DNA of 43,596 nucleotides from Thermaurantimonas aggregans. GTDB lineage: Bacteria > Bacteroidota > Bacteroidia > Flavobacteriales > Schleiferiaceae. How positions within the stretch are numbered: the first letter of the stretch is position 1; every line of letters starts with the position of its first letter. The notes under the pieces are model-generated. The model was not told where the DNA came from and ran no database searches. It saw only the letters and a program-made list of their open reading frames with translations. Below, one piece after another: positions 1-8,187 of this stretch. Location: NCBI RefSeq assembly GCF_003851885.1, contig NZ_BHZE01000024.1, forward strand, positions 1 through 43,596, in the 5' to 3' direction. Position numbers and translations under genes: made by a program.

Positions 1-2
1 TT

Positions 3-110
3 TATCAAATCGAAATCACTACACCCAAGACGAAAGAAACCATTAGCAAAGTAATCCTTTTAACAGAGGAGCAAAAAAAAGTAGCTTCAATCTTCAATTT
101 TGGGTGTTAA
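3..110 (+). CDS. C-terminal end of an unidentified protein (partial)
   Basis: One frame is open from the left edge of the window to a TAA at 108-110, giving about 35 residues that end in FNFGC. The other two plus frames stop within about the first 55 bases. The peptide is a normal mix of charged and hydrophobic residues. The next gene is on the opposite strand, so a plus-strand gene ending here would make a convergent pair. The stretch is too short to identify a family. Sequence to the left of the window would settle it. Confidence 0.4.
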   Translation, partial: YQIEITTPKTKETISKVILLTEEQKKVASIFNFGC

Positions 111-250
111 AATGCGGAAGTCAGGAGATACGATGCTGATGGCGAGCAAGTTTAATTTGTTTTTCATGGCGCCCTAAAAGTTTGTAAAAAATGTAATTGT
201 ATTTTCTTAGTGTTAAGGCCTCTGCATCAGGAGCGCATTACAAAGTCTAA
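111..250. other. intergenic region between convergent genes
   Basis: These 140 bases separate the partial plus-strand gene from the minus-strand lipoprotein gene. I see no convincing terminator hairpin. A 21-codon ATG frame at 112 is too short to support as a gene. Confidence 0.4.
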
Positions 251-1075
251 TCAATCTCTCACATACTTTTTTGCAGCTTGGACTACGTAGTAGGTATCTG
301 CATCATATACAAAAGCGATGATTTCGCAATTTTCAGCCACCCATTCGGCAGGAAGGGTTAAAGTATATTCGTATGATTCCTCTTTGTTTAGGGCTATTCC
401 TCCCGTCATTACTTGAGTGCCAAAAGTGCCGTTAAAGGATGTGCGTAAAACATTATTGTGTGTATAATTCTCAATGCGTTGACTGCCGTTTTTCTGAGGT
501 GAAATAATACCGCTCTCTGTTAGATATACCGAAAGTTTGAAATTTCCGGGAACATTTCTCAGGCCTTTAAGGTCAGTTTTTACGGTAAGCGAGCGCGAAG
601 AGGAGTTGAAGGTTTTTGTGATTCGAATATCGAGATCCGGATCTTTGGCTGCTTCTTCGGCTACATGAGTGTTCCAAGAGGTGTGATTTTTTAAATGGGT
701 AAGAGAGGTAGAATATTCTTTGCGATTGACCATTCCATTTGGAACGGCAGCGCCATTGAAAAAAGCAAAGAGTTCGTTGCCTACCTGTGATCGAAAATCA
801 TATGGATAATCCGTCGAAACATTAGCGAAGCTGCCAGCGTGAATAGCTACCAAAGCTAATTGGGCGCCATATTGATCTTTTAGTACGCGAGCCACTGCAT
901 GTGCATCCGGGCAATTTTGGCATTGATGACCAGTGAATTCCTCCAGCAATACTACACGTTTTATTTCTTGATTGCCTGGTTGCCCACTCAAGCCATCTTT
1001 TATGGGATCAGAGATGTAATCACAACCTACCCCAAGTGCAAACAGGCTGAGCAGCAGTCCTAATTTTTTGAGCAT
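251..1075 (-). CDS. Omp28-related lipoprotein with thioredoxin-like fold
   Basis: This is a 274-residue predicted lipoprotein of the Omp28-related family, an outer-membrane or periplasmic group typical of Bacteroidota. I chose the ATG at 1075 because it starts a clean lipoprotein signal: two lysines, a leucine-rich stretch, and a lipobox ending at Cys18. An in-frame extension to 1177 would bury this signal. The sequence EEFTGHQCQNCP (Cys52 and Cys55) is a thioredoxin-type CxxC in the position usual for the family. The C-terminal half is beta-rich. It lies 46 bases downstream of the secreted subtilisin gene on the same strand and could be cotranscribed with it. The substrate is unknown; a thiol-redox or redox-sensing role is inferred from CxxC only. 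Confidence 0.8.
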   Translation of the reverse strand: MLKKLGLLLSLFALGVGCDYISDPIKDGLSGQPGNQEIKRVVLLEEFTGHQCQNCPDAHAVARVLKDQYGAQLALVAIHAGSFANVSTDYPYDFRSQVGNELFAFFNGAAVPNGMVNRKEYSTSLTHLKNHTSWNTHVAEEAAKDPDLDIRITKTFNSSSRSLTVKTDLKGLRNVPGNFKLSVYLTESGIISPQKNGSQRIENYTHNNVLRTSFNGTFGTQVMTGGIALNKEESYEYTLTLPAEWVAENCEIIAFVYDADTYYVVQAAKKYVRD

Positions 1076-1121
1076 TAAAATTAATTTAGTGCGTAAAGAT
1101 AAGATTTTGTGCCCATTGGAA

Positions 1122-4100
1122 TTAAAAAAGCAGTTTAAATGCTTTGTCGAATTCAATCGACTTAAGGTGTAAGACAAAAACTCCTCTACGAGCTATTATA
1201 CGCTTTTCTGTAGAAGAAGGTGCTACATAAAGCTTATCAACAACCTGCCCTTGGAGGCTGTACAATGTGGCTGTGAGAGGGTGCGAGGAAGGATTAGTAA
1301 CAATAAAAAACTCAGAAAACTTTGCTACTGTCGGAGTAGTACAAAGACTTTCGGCAAGATTCACTATTGGTATGTGTTCCAGAACAAAGCGCTGTGTGTG
1401 AACGCCCTGAGAGACAGGCATGCATTGCTTAGTATTTTTTGTAAGAGTAAAACTTTTATTTTCCAGTAAATCAAAAAGTTGTAACGGTTCCTCGGCTGAA
1501 GTTTCAAAACAGTAAACACCTTCTTGATGAATATGCAAAGTCAAAGGCACATTCAATATTGCATTATGTGTGCGGTAGATGCTATACAAAGTATCGGTAC
1601 CTACGGAGATCGAAGGATTGGGCGAGCGATTGGAGAATTTCAACGCATCCCACTGACCATCGAAGTAGGGGGTAGCCTCAGGTCGATTACCTATAATAAC
1701 GAAATCAGATAACTGAGGCATGGATTGATGGCTCACGCGCAGGTAGAATTCAATAAGGGTGGATTGAGGCTTAAAAAAGTGTTTTGCCGTAGTTTTTTCT
1801 ATTCGAGAAGTATCAAAGCTCAAATGGGTAGCAGAACCACTGGCATTTCGCACCCAAAATGCCTGATGGGGAGCGATGTATCGCAGCGAGTCAGGGCCAT
1901 TGTTGTAACTCAGCCATTGGCCGGTTAGGTCGTTGAAGTGATATATGGCCGTCGCATTGCCTGGCACCGGTTGTTGGTACCAATCATACCAAGCCGGATA
2001 GGGATTAGCTATGAGATTCCAACCATCACTGACCTGATTGATGTTTTGATTCAGCGGGCTGGACGTATAATCTATGGGAATTTGTAAGCTATAAAGTGAA
2101 TCTGCCTCATATTCAATTAAAAGTGTATCAGGCAAAGCCATATGAAAAGTGCCTAGTGAGTTGCTTCCAAAGAAGGCGAGTATGCCCGTGCCCTGAGAAG
2201 GAATATGATTTAAACTATTAAAACCTTGATATTGACCAATAGATGCGTTCCAATGAAGCAGTGAACCTCCCGGAAAATTCAAATTTACAAGGGTATTTTG
2301 CTGAGGAACAAGTTTTTGTAAAGAAACACCTGGCGGAAGGCCCATATACACCCAGCGTCCTGAGTAGGGGCCGGCCTTTGCTTGAATATATAGCTGACGA
2401 ATGAATTTGGTATTTGATAACTTTGAGTAGCTGATACCAGCTAAATTCTGGGCACTTGCCTTCAGGGTAATGTATCCTTTTCCACCAACAGCTTGCGCTT
2501 GCAATGTAGCTGGATCAGCTATTGCGATGTGATTGCTGTCAGCTCTGTCGATTGCCCAAACTTTAGCGTTAGAATCAATGAATAGTGTGTTAATGGAAGC
2601 GGGTAAGAAAACTAATGCATTGCTATCGGGCAGATTGTTTGATGTCCAGTTTTGCGAGTTAAACCATAGGGTATTTTGGGTGGCTTTAAAAACTTTTGGC
2701 TCTTCGACTCCACTGATTACAAGGGAAAATTTTTGAAGCCCCTGGCTTAATGTTCCTTTATGGGTGATTTGTAAAAGGAAGTTACCTTGTTGGTTCAAAG
2801 GTAATTCAATCATTTCCACATTGTCCACTACATTATCGCCTGTAGTAGCTGGCAAATGCGGTTGATTAGGATCACCTTTGTATGGGTGGAATACATTAGA
2901 CTGGTCTTCGGAATAGAGGCGTATATCCAGGTCGTTTACAAGCCTTGAGGTACGGTTATTAAGTACTTGAGCGTTAATGGGTAAAGCTGAAATATGAGGG
3001 TCAGTCCAGGCAATCGTAATGCGAATAGAGTCGTTTAGCTTGCTTTTTATCGGGACTAATATTCGCTGACCTTGATACAACGTGTATTCGCGTATGTAGT
3101 AACCACCGTTGCACAGCAAACTATCGTCGCGGATGATTTCGGCAGCTTTGTAAGCATTGAGCACTCCGAATCCCGTTTTGTAATTAGGCGCCTGTCCGAA
3201 ACGGTCTGCTGAATGAACGATGAGGGCACGGAGTGTTGATGATAATGGATTTCGACCGTAAACCCGATTGAAGTAAGTTTTAAGAAGTAAGGCGGTACCG
3301 GATGCAACGGCTGTGGCAGCAGATGTGCGAGAAATGGTCGTATAAGAATTGTCGGCAGACGAAGAGGGCGTATAAAGGGCATCAGACGGGGCAACTACTT
3401 CGGGTTTGATACGTCCGTCGTCAGTAGGGCCAAAGGCCGAATTTGAATCGAGTATGATGTCTTGAGGGGTTTGATAACCGCTGGTATTTTTAGATACTGC
3501 ACCTACGGTTAAAACGTTTTTGGCGACAGCCTCAGGGCCAAGACAGTCAAAGCCCAAAAGACCACCGTCAGGCTGAGGATGGATGGTGGGATGATTGGTT
3601 ATGTCAACCCACTGCTGAGCTTGATTGTCATAATAATATTGAGTATCGCCAGGTGAAGGGCCATTACCGCGCTCATTGCCAGCGGCAAATACAGCCAGGT
3701 GATAGGGGTTTTGCCAAAGTACGGAGTCAAGTGCTCTGCTTCGCTGGTGATCGTAGTAGCCAAACCGCCAGTCTTCTATCAGGCTAATGCTGTCAGACCC
3801 ATACCAATACCATGCCCCTGATAGGTAATTCCAACCTGGTTTGGTGGCATATGAATGATTGCTAATTTCTACCCCGTTTTGAGCGCATGTGTAGAGATCG
3901 GGAATGTTTATAGGTGAAAATTGATTCCATTTGTACACATGTAAGATAACTGCTGGAGCATAACCAATAGCTCCGGATTGCACACCTGCAGAGCCAATCA
4001 AGCCCGCAATTCCAGTAGCATGACTCGCAATGGTGGTGCTTTGAAGGTTATTAAAGTGTATGACTCGACCTACTAATTCCTGATGTGTTTCTCTCACGCG

Positions 4101-4304
4101 GCCATCGTCGAAAATGGCAATGGTATCGCCAGCACCGTCCAGATTCAGTCCAAGAGAACCGCCAGGCAAAAGGTGATGAAGCCCTATGCTCTGTATACCT
4201 TCTAAGTCGGGACTTGGAAGGTGGAGTGATAGTAAAATGACTGTGGCGAAGGGGTGTAGGGCACTACCTAAGATCGCTGCCCACCTCGCCCGACTCCATG
4301 ACAT
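1122..4304 (-). CDS. secreted subtilisin-like S8 serine protease with C-terminal type IX secretion tail
   Basis: This 1060-residue protein has an N-terminal S8 peptidase domain (about residues 50-395). The likely catalytic residues are Asp66 in FDDG, His95 in ASHATG and Ser328 in RTSAAT, with Asn210 in AAGN as the oxyanion residue. The catalytic motifs differ from textbook DTG, HGTHVAG and GTSMA, but the order and spacing fit the KP-43-like group. A beta-sandwich region follows (about 400-530), then a long unassigned stretch. The last 70 residues (FSEFFIVTNPS to KAFKLLF) resemble a type IX sorting domain, so surface display or secretion is inferred. Residues 1-30 look like a signal peptide. 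The only usable ATG lies inside the upstream gene, giving a 41-base overlap. Confidence 0.85.
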   Translation of the reverse strand: MSWSRARWAAILGSALHPFATVILLSLHLPSPDLEGIQSIGLHHLLPGGSLGLNLDGAGDTIAIFDDGRVRETHQELVGRVIHFNNLQSTTIASHATGIAGLIGSAGVQSGAIGYAPAVILHVYKWNQFSPINIPDLYTCAQNGVEISNHSYATKPGWNYLSGAWYWYGSDSISLIEDWRFGYYDHQRSRALDSVLWQNPYHLAVFAAGNERGNGPSPGDTQYYYDNQAQQWVDITNHPTIHPQPDGGLLGFDCLGPEAVAKNVLTVGAVSKNTSGYQTPQDIILDSNSAFGPTDDGRIKPEVVAPSDALYTPSSSADNSYTTISRTSAATAVASGTALLLKTYFNRVYGRNPLSSTLRALIVHSADRFGQAPNYKTGFGVLNAYKAAEIIRDDSLLCNGGYYIREYTLYQGQRILVPIKSKLNDSIRITIAWTDPHISALPINAQVLNNRTSRLVNDLDIRLYSEDQSNVFHPYKGDPNQPHLPATTGDNVVDNVEMIELPLNQQGNFLLQITHKGTLSQGLQKFSLVISGVEEPKVFKATQNTLWFNSQNWTSNNLPDSNALVFLPASINTLFIDSNAKVWAIDRADSNHIAIADPATLQAQAVGGKGYITLKASAQNLAGISYSKLSNTKFIRQLYIQAKAGPYSGRWVYMGLPPGVSLQKLVPQQNTLVNLNFPGGSLLHWNASIGQYQGFNSLNHIPSQGTGILAFFGSNSLGTFHMALPDTLLIEYEADSLYSLQIPIDYTSSPLNQNINQVSDGWNLIANPYPAWYDWYQQPVPGNATAIYHFNDLTGQWLSYNNGPDSLRYIAPHQAFWVRNASGSATHLSFDTSRIEKTTAKHFFKPQSTLIEFYLRVSHQSMPQLSDFVIIGNRPEATPYFDGQWDALKFSNRSPNPSISVGTDTLYSIYRTHNAILNVPLTLHIHQEGVYCFETSAEEPLQLFDLLENKSFTLTKNTKQCMPVSQGVHTQRFVLEHIPIVNLAESLCTTPTVAKFSEFFIVTNPSSHPLTATLYSLQGQVVDKLYVAPSSTEKRIIARRGVFVLHLKSIEFDKAFKLLF

Positions 4305-5493
4305 AGTCTGTCAGATATTCGTACCTCTGCGAAAGTACACCTGACTCACGGGTGATGGTAGCACGGTCTATCACGGGCGAGAAGTCTTTCATAAGTTCAG
4401 GGAAAATCTTGTTGATTAACTCCTCTCCAAAACCTTCGCTTGCATCGCGTGGCAGCTCACAAGGTAGGTTATCCACAGCCATAACGGTGATCGAATCTGG
4501 AGTATAAAGCGGAACTTCGCTTTTGCTGTTCGGATCGTAAGCGTAGAGGGGATTTTCGATGGTGGAGGGTCGAATAGTGCACGCAATGGGACCCCCTACG
4601 TCGCAACTAATATCGGCAACTACCTTCAGTTGACAGAAGGGGTCGAGGAGCATATCGTTTGTAAGAATGTGAGGAGCTCGATTGTCCCAAAAATGGGCGG
4701 TGATATACATATCAGCTACTCGTACAAAGTGGATGAAATCGCTCTCGTAGCCAATGGGATTTTCGTAGATTTCTTTTTTATTGGCCACTTTTCCGTCTTT
4801 TCTCTTGTAATACTGAGTGGGTTTCAATACGGCATAAACCGGCTGAGTGTGTTCTCGGAAGACGAATTCATAAGGCGATACTTCAGCGATTTCAGCAGCT
4901 TTGAGTATTTCATGTACACCTTCTCCTACACGGCCATGACCGGTGACGATGATTTTAAAATCTTCGGGTAGGGATATTTTGGTGAGCTCGTCGAGCATTT
5001 CGGTCATGTCGAAGCACTTGTGGGCTGGTTTTAAATGGTAACGACCTGTGGTAAAACCATAAGCAAGTAGCCCATTATAAGCTCCTACAATGCCGGCATA
5101 TTTGCCAAAACCAATGAGACGACGCCCTCTGTCATCGACCATGGTTTCGTAGTCGATCAGCCGGATGCGCTTTTCCAGAATACTGCGGAGCATCTGGCGG
5201 TTGTGGGGTTGTTTTTTAATGGTATGGCTGAAGAAGATATAGGTTTTGTCGGGTAGAAGCATTTCTATGGGTACCTCTTTTACTCCGAAAATGACATCGC
5301 ACATGCTGAGGTCGTCTACTACCGGAATGCCTCGCTCTCGGTATTCATCATCAGAAAATGCCCGATGTGGACTCGACTGTACGTAGAATTCGACTTTGAA
5401 TTTGTCCATCAGTAGGCGTACCTGACCAGGTGTAAGGGGTACGCGCTTGTCAACGGGTATTTTTCCTTCTCTGATGATTCCGAATTTCGTCAT
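4264..5493 (-). CDS. AlaDh/PNT-family NAD(P)-dependent dehydrogenase (saccharopine or alanine dehydrogenase-like)
   Basis: This 409-residue cytoplasmic oxidoreductase starts with the AlaDh/PNT N-terminal signature (REGKIPVDKRVPLTP). A Rossmann segment follows near residues 180-195 with GHGRVGEG, close to the usual GxGxxG. Bacteroidota homologues are often labelled alanine dehydrogenase or lysine-forming saccharopine dehydrogenase. The sequence alone does not tell me which, so I leave the substrate open. A TAnnTTTG promoter motif lies 19 bases upstream of the ATG. The 3' end overlaps the start of the subtilisin gene by 41 bases in another frame, so the two may be transcribed together although their functions appear unrelated. 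Confidence 0.8.
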   Translation of the reverse strand: MTKFGIIREGKIPVDKRVPLTPGQVRLLMDKFKVEFYVQSSPHRAFSDDEYRERGIPVVDDLSMCDVIFGVKEVPIEMLLPDKTYIFFSHTIKKQPHNRQMLRSILEKRIRLIDYETMVDDRGRRLIGFGKYAGIVGAYNGLLAYGFTTGRYHLKPAHKCFDMTEMLDELTKISLPEDFKIIVTGHGRVGEGVHEILKAAEIAEVSPYEFVFREHTQPVYAVLKPTQYYKRKDGKVANKKEIYENPIGYESDFIHFVRVADMYITAHFWDNRAPHILTNDMLLDPFCQLKVVADISCDVGGPIACTIRPSTIENPLYAYDPNSKSEVPLYTPDSITVMAVDNLPCELPRDASEGFGEELINKIFPELMKDFSPVIDRATITRESGVLSQRYEYLTDYVMESGEVGSDLR

Positions 5494-5511
5494 GTTAAAT
5501 GCCTTTTTTTA

Positions 5512-5519
5512 CAAAAGTA
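5512..5519 (-). promoter_or_regulatory. Bacteroidota -7 promoter motif for the AlaDh/PNT-family gene
   Basis: The minus strand reads TACTTTTG, a full match to TAnnTTTG, 19 bases before the ATG at 5493. I see no TTG at the usual -33 spacing, so only the -7 element is supported. Confidence 0.5.
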
Positions 5520-5643
5520 ACTGGTAGCTTTTCATTAAAGTGTGCTTCAAGTGGCATCCTAAGTCGAAACGACTTGCAATTTTTTGTTAAGTGGGCAATA
5601 GATTTAATTAACGGAGACAAACTTCTAGCAGCTATTTAGGACT

Positions 5644-6330
5644 TCACACACCAAATTGGGTATTAAGACCGATAAGCTCAAGAAATTCACGTTTTACGTT
5701 TTCTTGTTGGAATCGGCCGCCATACTCGGCAGTGACAGTAGAGGACTCTATGTCGCGTATGCCTCGGGAGTTGACACATAAATGTTTTGCGTCGATTACA
5801 CAGGCTACGTCTTCGGTGCCGAGAGCTTTTTGCATGGCGTGCACGATTTGTTTTGTCATGCGCTCTTGAACCTGTGGACGACGGGCAAAGTAGTCGACTA
5901 TTCGGTTCATCTTGCTAAGGCCAATGACTCGACCTGCACTGATGTAGGCAATATGAGCCCGACCAACTATTGGCAGAAAGTGATGCTCACAGGTGCTGTA
6001 AACGACAATATTTTTTTCTACGAGCATTTCTCCGTATTTGTACTTGTTTTCGAAGGTGCTCATGGAGGGCATGTTGGCTGGATCAAGGCCGCTGAAGAGT
6101 TCATTGACCATCATTTCAGCTACGCGCTTTGGGGTGCCTCTGAGGCTATCGTCGGTGAGGTCAAGGCCAAGCGTCTCCATGATAGCTCGAAAGTGATGCT
6201 GTATGCGTTGAATTTTTTCTTCGCTGGAGATGTCAAAAGCGTCGGGGCGCAGGGGATTTTCGGGATTATTGCTGGAATGAGTGTCGCCGTAGTAATCGTC
6301 AGTGTTGTCTTTCAGTGGGGTAAGCTCCAT
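5644..6330 (-). CDS. folE: GTP cyclohydrolase I
   Basis: This 228-residue enzyme converts GTP to 7,8-dihydroneopterin triphosphate, the first step toward tetrahydrofolate and, in many bacteria, queuosine precursors. The zinc ligands are visible as Cys114 and His117 (TCEHHF) and Cys185 (HLCVNSRG). Residues 1-35 form a variable acidic leader, usual for Bacteroidota versions. I start it at the ATG at 6330. The frame stays open to 6513, but that extension has no family resemblance, and a TAnnTTTG motif at 6354-6361 lies inside it, placing the transcript start close to this ATG. The queuosine enzyme QueG is encoded separately at 23706-24653. Confidence 0.93.
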   Translation of the reverse strand: MELTPLKDNTDDYYGDTHSSNNPENPLRPDAFDISSEEKIQRIQHHFRAIMETLGLDLTDDSLRGTPKRVAEMMVNELFSGLDPANMPSMSTFENKYKYGEMLVEKNIVVYSTCEHHFLPIVGRAHIAYISAGRVIGLSKMNRIVDYFARRPQVQERMTKQIVHAMQKALGTEDVACVIDAKHLCVNSRGIRDIESSTVTAEYGGRFQQENVKREFLELIGLNTQFGV

Positions 6331-6353
6331 TTTATGATTTTCAAAAAAGTACG

Positions 6354-6361
6354 CAAAGGTA
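6354..6361 (-). promoter_or_regulatory. Bacteroidota -7 promoter motif for folE
   Basis: The minus strand reads TACCTTTG, a full match to TAnnTTTG, 24 bases upstream of the folE ATG. It decides the start codon, because the longer open frame would need a transcript beginning further upstream. A -33 TTG is not evident. Confidence 0.5.
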
Positions 6362-6636
6362 TGCGGAATGTTTGTAAAGCATATTTTAATAGAGGCGGAA
6401 TAGAAGCAGTAATGTCTGTCGACACATGATTTGTGTAGTTTTGATGGTGCTAATTGATGTTTTGCGATAAAAAGGCTATTAACATTTTGCCTTGATGGGT
6501 CTAGGGCGTGCAATCTGCAGCTAAATGCAGCGCAAATCTGTGTGTGAGAAAGATTTTTGTTTTAGATAAAGTTTCCCGCGGAACCTGCAGACGGGCGGAG
6601 AAGAGGTTTTATTTTTTTGTTGAATTTAAGTTTTTA
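6362..6636. other. intergenic region upstream of folE
   Basis: I see no gene here. The stretch contains, at 6559-6574 on the minus strand, the 16 bases AAACTTTATCTAAAAC, which recur at 37787-37802 just after another copy of the same repeat family. A short GC-rich patch around 6572-6600 is unexplained. Confidence 0.4.
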
Positions 6637-6838
6637 AGCGGCCTGAGGCCGCTGCTGCGTGAGGGATAGAAGCGGATATGAGCCGCAGTGGGTGGGCAGC
6701 AGCACAATGGGAGCGGATGGCTGGCCCGAAGGGCAGACAACGCACCCATGTCGTGCTGCGCCCACGCGCAAGGCGAATATGAGCGGATAGCCCGACCCGA
6801 GCAGCTGCCCGAGAGGGCAAGCTGCGAGGGGCACGCCC
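6637..6838 (-). repeat. copy A of a dispersed GC-rich structured element
   Basis: Read on the minus strand, it begins GGGCGTGCCCC. A stem follows (6801-6806 and 6807-6810 pairing with 6820-6825 and 6815-6818, one bulged base), then GGGTCGGGCTATCCGCTC and a core ending CTCACGC. The core has a long-range stem: 6753-6765 pairs with 6692-6705 with one bulge. It also has a UUCG-capped hairpin at 6721-6736. A 7-bp hairpin (6637-6643 with 6647-6653) closes it. The 135-base core matches copy D with about eight substitutions and no length change by eye. It starts 29 bases after the ugd stop, on the same strand. Open frames across it change between copies, so I do not call a protein. Confidence 0.8.
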
Positions 6839-6867
6839 AGATGAAAAAATTAAAGAAAAGGGATTAG

Positions 6868-8187
6868 TTACACAACGCCCACGCCGTAGTAGGTGAAGCC
6901 CATGGCACGCAGCTCACGACGGTCGTAAATGTTGCGCCCGTCGAAAATAACGGGTTCTTTGAGAAGTTTTTTAATGACCTTGAAGCTGGGTGCGCGAAAG
7001 ACTGTCCACTCTGTAACTAGGATGAGTGCGTCGGCATCGGCCAGGGCGTCGTATTCGTCTTTTGCGTATTCGATGGTGTCGCCAAGGTAGTGTTTTTTGG
7101 CTTCGTTCATTGCCACAGGGTCATAAGCGATTACTTGAGCGCCTTGTTTCAGAAGCTTATCGATGATGACCAGTGAGGGTGCCTCGCGCATGTCGTCGGT
7201 ATTGGGCTTGAACGAGAGGCCCCAAATAGCGAAGCGACGGCCTTTGATGTCGCCTTTGAAGTGGCGCATGATTTTTTCGAACATGCGCTCTTTTTGGATT
7301 TCATTTACCTCTTCTACGGCTTCTAGTATGCGAAGTTCGTAGCCGAGTTCTTTGCCGGTTTTGATGAGTGCTTTTACGTCTTTTGGGAAGCATGAGCCAC
7401 CATAGCCGATACCGCTGTAGAGGAATTTAGAGCCTATTCTTGGGTCAGAACCAATGCCTTTGCGCACCATGTTGACGTCAGCCCCGGCCAGTTCGCAGAG
7501 GTTGGCAATGTCGTTCATAAAGCTAATGCGTGTGGCCAGCATAGCGTTAGCGGCATATTTGGTCATCTCGGCTGATGGGATGTCCATGAAGATGACGGGA
7601 TGGCCGTTGAGGGTGAAGGGTTTGTAAAGGCGTGCGAGCATTTCCTGGGCGCGGTCGCTTTCGGTGCCCACTACAATTCGATCGGGGCGCATAAAGTCGT
7701 CGATGGCAGCTCCTTCTTTGAGAAATTCGGGGTTAGAAGCTACGTCGAAGGGGATATCAACTCCACGGGCGGCAAGGGCGTCAGCTACGGTCTTTTTTAC
7801 TTTTTTAGCCGTGCCAACGGGTACGGTACTTTTGGTGACGACTACAAGGTAGTTTTTCATAGTACGGCCAATTTCGTCGGCTACGGCGAGTACGTATTTC
7901 AGGTCAGCGCTGCCGTCTTCGCCCGGAGGTGTGCCTACGGCTATAAAGACGACTTCTGCTCCGTCGATTGATTCGGCTAAGTTCGTAGTGAACATGAGGC
8001 GCTCACGGCGATAGTTTCGAATGACCATTTCTTCGAGGCCTGGCTCATAGATGGGCATGATGCCTTTTTTGAGGCCTTCTATTTTTTCTTTATTAACGTC
8101 TACACAGGTTACTTCCATACCTACCTCGGCCAGACAGGTGCCAGTGACCAGGCCTACATAGCCTGTACCTACTACGGAAATTTTCAT
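6868..8187 (-). CDS. ugd: UDP-glucose 6-dehydrogenase
   Basis: This 439-residue protein oxidises UDP-glucose to UDP-glucuronate with two NAD+. The N-terminal Rossmann motif is GTGYVGL (residues 7-13), a GTPP segment lies near residue 95, and the catalytic cysteine is Cys266 in GGSCFPKD. The C-terminal UDP-binding domain is complete and the length is normal. The closely related UDP-N-acetyl-sugar dehydrogenases share this layout, so some uncertainty about the substrate remains. The start overlaps the upstream aminotransferase stop by four bases (ATGA), which implies translational coupling in a sugar-nucleotide operon for surface polysaccharide. Repeat copy A follows 29 bases after the stop. 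Confidence 0.92.
   Translation of the reverse strand: MKISVVGTGYVGLVTGTCLAEVGMEVTCVDVNKEKIEGLKKGIMPIYEPGLEEMVIRNYRRERLMFTTNLAESIDGAEVVFIAVGTPPGEDGSADLKYVLAVADEIGRTMKNYLVVVTKSTVPVGTAKKVKKTVADALAARGVDIPFDVASNPEFLKEGAAIDDFMRPDRIVVGTESDRAQEMLARLYKPFTLNGHPVIFMDIPSAEMTKYAANAMLATRISFMNDIANLCELAGADVNMVRKGIGSDPRIGSKFLYSGIGYGGSCFPKDVKALIKTGKELGYELRILEAVEEVNEIQKERMFEKIMRHFKGDIKGRRFAIWGLSFKPNTDDMREAPSLVIIDKLLKQGAQVIAYDPVAMNEAKKHYLGDTIEYAKDEYDALADADALILVTEWTVFRAPSFKVIKKLLKEPVIFDGRNIYDRRELRAMGFTYYGVGVV

Noticed and set aside
5561-5575. Hairpin AAGTCG-AAA-CGACTT between folE and the dehydrogenase gene
   Set aside because: The T-run follows it on the plus strand only, where no gene ends, so I do not call it a terminator for the minus-strand genes.
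5782-6429. A 215-residue plus-strand open frame opposite folE
   Set aside because: folE on the other strand has clear zinc ligands; this frame has no recognisable features.
6331-6513. Upstream extension of folE by 61 codons
   Set aside because: The added residues do not resemble the family, and the -7 motif at 6354-6361 falls inside the extension.
6626-6834. Two short minus-strand open frames over copy A
   Set aside because: They are translations of the same repeat in two frames, without a start context of their own.
6637-6838. Group II intron or insertion sequence as an explanation for the repeats
   Set aside because: I see neither the GUGYG start and domain V hairpin of group II introns nor a transposase, terminal inverted repeats or target duplications.
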